In this document: positions 63,265 through 64,000 of the stretch, piece by piece
Numbering within the stretch: the stretch's first letter is position 1
Layout: each line of letters begins with the position of its first letter
Assembly (NCBI GenBank): GCA_023151255.1
Contig: JAKLJG010000003.1
Coordinates: 248,001-312,000, forward strand
Direction: 5' to 3'
DNA length: 64,000 bases
DNA from: Cyclobacteriaceae bacterium
GTDB lineage: Bacteria > Bacteroidota > Bacteroidia > Cytophagales > Cyclobacteriaceae
Translations under genes and position numbers: made by a program
Notes under the pieces: model-generated
What the model saw: the letters and a program-made list of their open reading frames with translations, nothing else
Told to the model about the DNA's origin: nothing
The model's database searches: none

Positions 63265-64000
63265 AGTGATTAGTTGATACGGTTTTCGGGTAAGATAGTG
63301 GTATTTCGGCAATCAGGCTGCTGCCCTTCGAGTCGGGGTGTGAATCAATAAACACGGTTCCGTTAAGTAACTGAATGCGCGACTGGATGTTGTGCCAGCC
63401 GAACCCTTTTCCCTGATGAAGTACCTCGGGGTTAAAACCCGGGCCGTCATCTTCAATAACCAGCGATAGCAGCGAAGGATGACGCACCAGTTCTATATTG
63501 ATATGTAGGCATGATCCGTGTTTTAGAATGTTGTTAACCCACTCCTGGCATATTCTGTACAACGAAATTTCTGTTTGTTCAGTAAGGCGTTCATTCATGG
63601 ATGAAGCGGCCACATGTACCGATAGCTTTGTTGCGCGGTTAATACGTGCCGCCATTTCTTTCAAGGCTTCGATAAGCCCATGATTTACCAGAGTTTGCGG
63701 CTGCAGATTAAAGGCAATATTGCGTATTTCCTGGTGCATCTGGTCGAGTTGTTCGGCTACATTGAGCATCGGCCGGCTTGGTAATTGATTGATGATTAAG
63801 CGTGCAGAAGAAATAAACTGGCCGAGGCCATCGTGCAAATCTTTAGCGAACCGGGCGCGCTCTTTTTCTTCGGAGGCAATCACTGAACTGGTAAGGAGTT
63901 TTTGAAATTCCTGCTCGCGCAAGGTTGCTTCCTGCTGTTTTTTTATTGTAATCTGCTTACGCCAGAAGTAACCAATGACAATAAGCAATGCCAGTATGCT
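63245..64000 (-). CDS. NarL-partner sensor histidine kinase (HisKA_3 + HATPase), 5' end beyond window
   Basis: 'ERARFAKDLHDGLGQFISSARLIINQL', 'ICQEWVNNILKHG', 'DDGPGFNPEVLHQGKGFGWHNIQSRIQLLNG'. Confidence 0.94.
   Translation of the reverse strand, partial: SILALLIVIGYFWRKQITIKKQQEATLREQEFQKLLTSSVIASEEKERARFAKDLHDGLGQFISSARLIINQLPSRPMLNVAEQLDQMHQEIRNIAFNLQPQTLVNHGLIEALKEMAARINRATKLSVHVAASSMNERLTEQTEISLYRICQEWVNNILKHGSCLHINIELVRHPSLLSLVIEDDGPGFNPEVLHQGKGFGWHNIQSRIQLLNGTVFIDSHPDSKGSSLIAEIPLSYPKTVSTNHYENNFS

Noticed and set aside
1-64000. tRNA, rRNA, transposase, integrase, phage or restriction genes
   Set aside because: None recognised on reading both strands; short tRNAs could be missed by eye, and a tRNAscan/Infernal run would settle this.

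Overview
This 64-kb window looks like ordinary chromosomal DNA from a Bacteroidota member, probably Cytophagales/Cyclobacteriaceae-like. Lineage is inferred from the gene families: DUF4295 next to rpmB/rpmG/ftsY, a T9SS sorting domain, TonB receptor plus DUF4249, BshC/YtxJ, and TAnnTTTG promoter boxes. It is dominated by housekeeping genes: ileS, lspA, glyS, glmM-like, rho, serS, ispF, mnmD, rimO, bshC, ftsY, rpmB, rpmG and murF. Transporters, peptidases and two-component proteins are interspersed. I saw no rRNA, tRNA, CRISPR array, prophage or transposase. Accessory items worth attention: (i) two related, palindromic, in-frame inserts in ileS that look like a small coding-compatible repeat family; (ii) a secreted, basic 895-aa protein with exact 180-bp tandem repeats and a pervasive aromatic-x-G-x-[I/Y]-[K/R/S] micro-motif; (iii) a tight S9 peptidase - STN-type TonB receptor - DUF4249 - MG2-like operon; (iv) a DUF6364/PIN toxin-antitoxin pair with a readable Bacteroidota promoter and operator-like palindromes; (v) a sharp dichotomy among the 12 convergent gene pairs (hairpin terminator versus practically no intergenic space); (vi) ATGCA-box and direct-repeat clusters in the uspA and serS upstream regions. 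No clearly new defence or mobile system is evident. All family calls come from reading the translations by eye; no database search was run.
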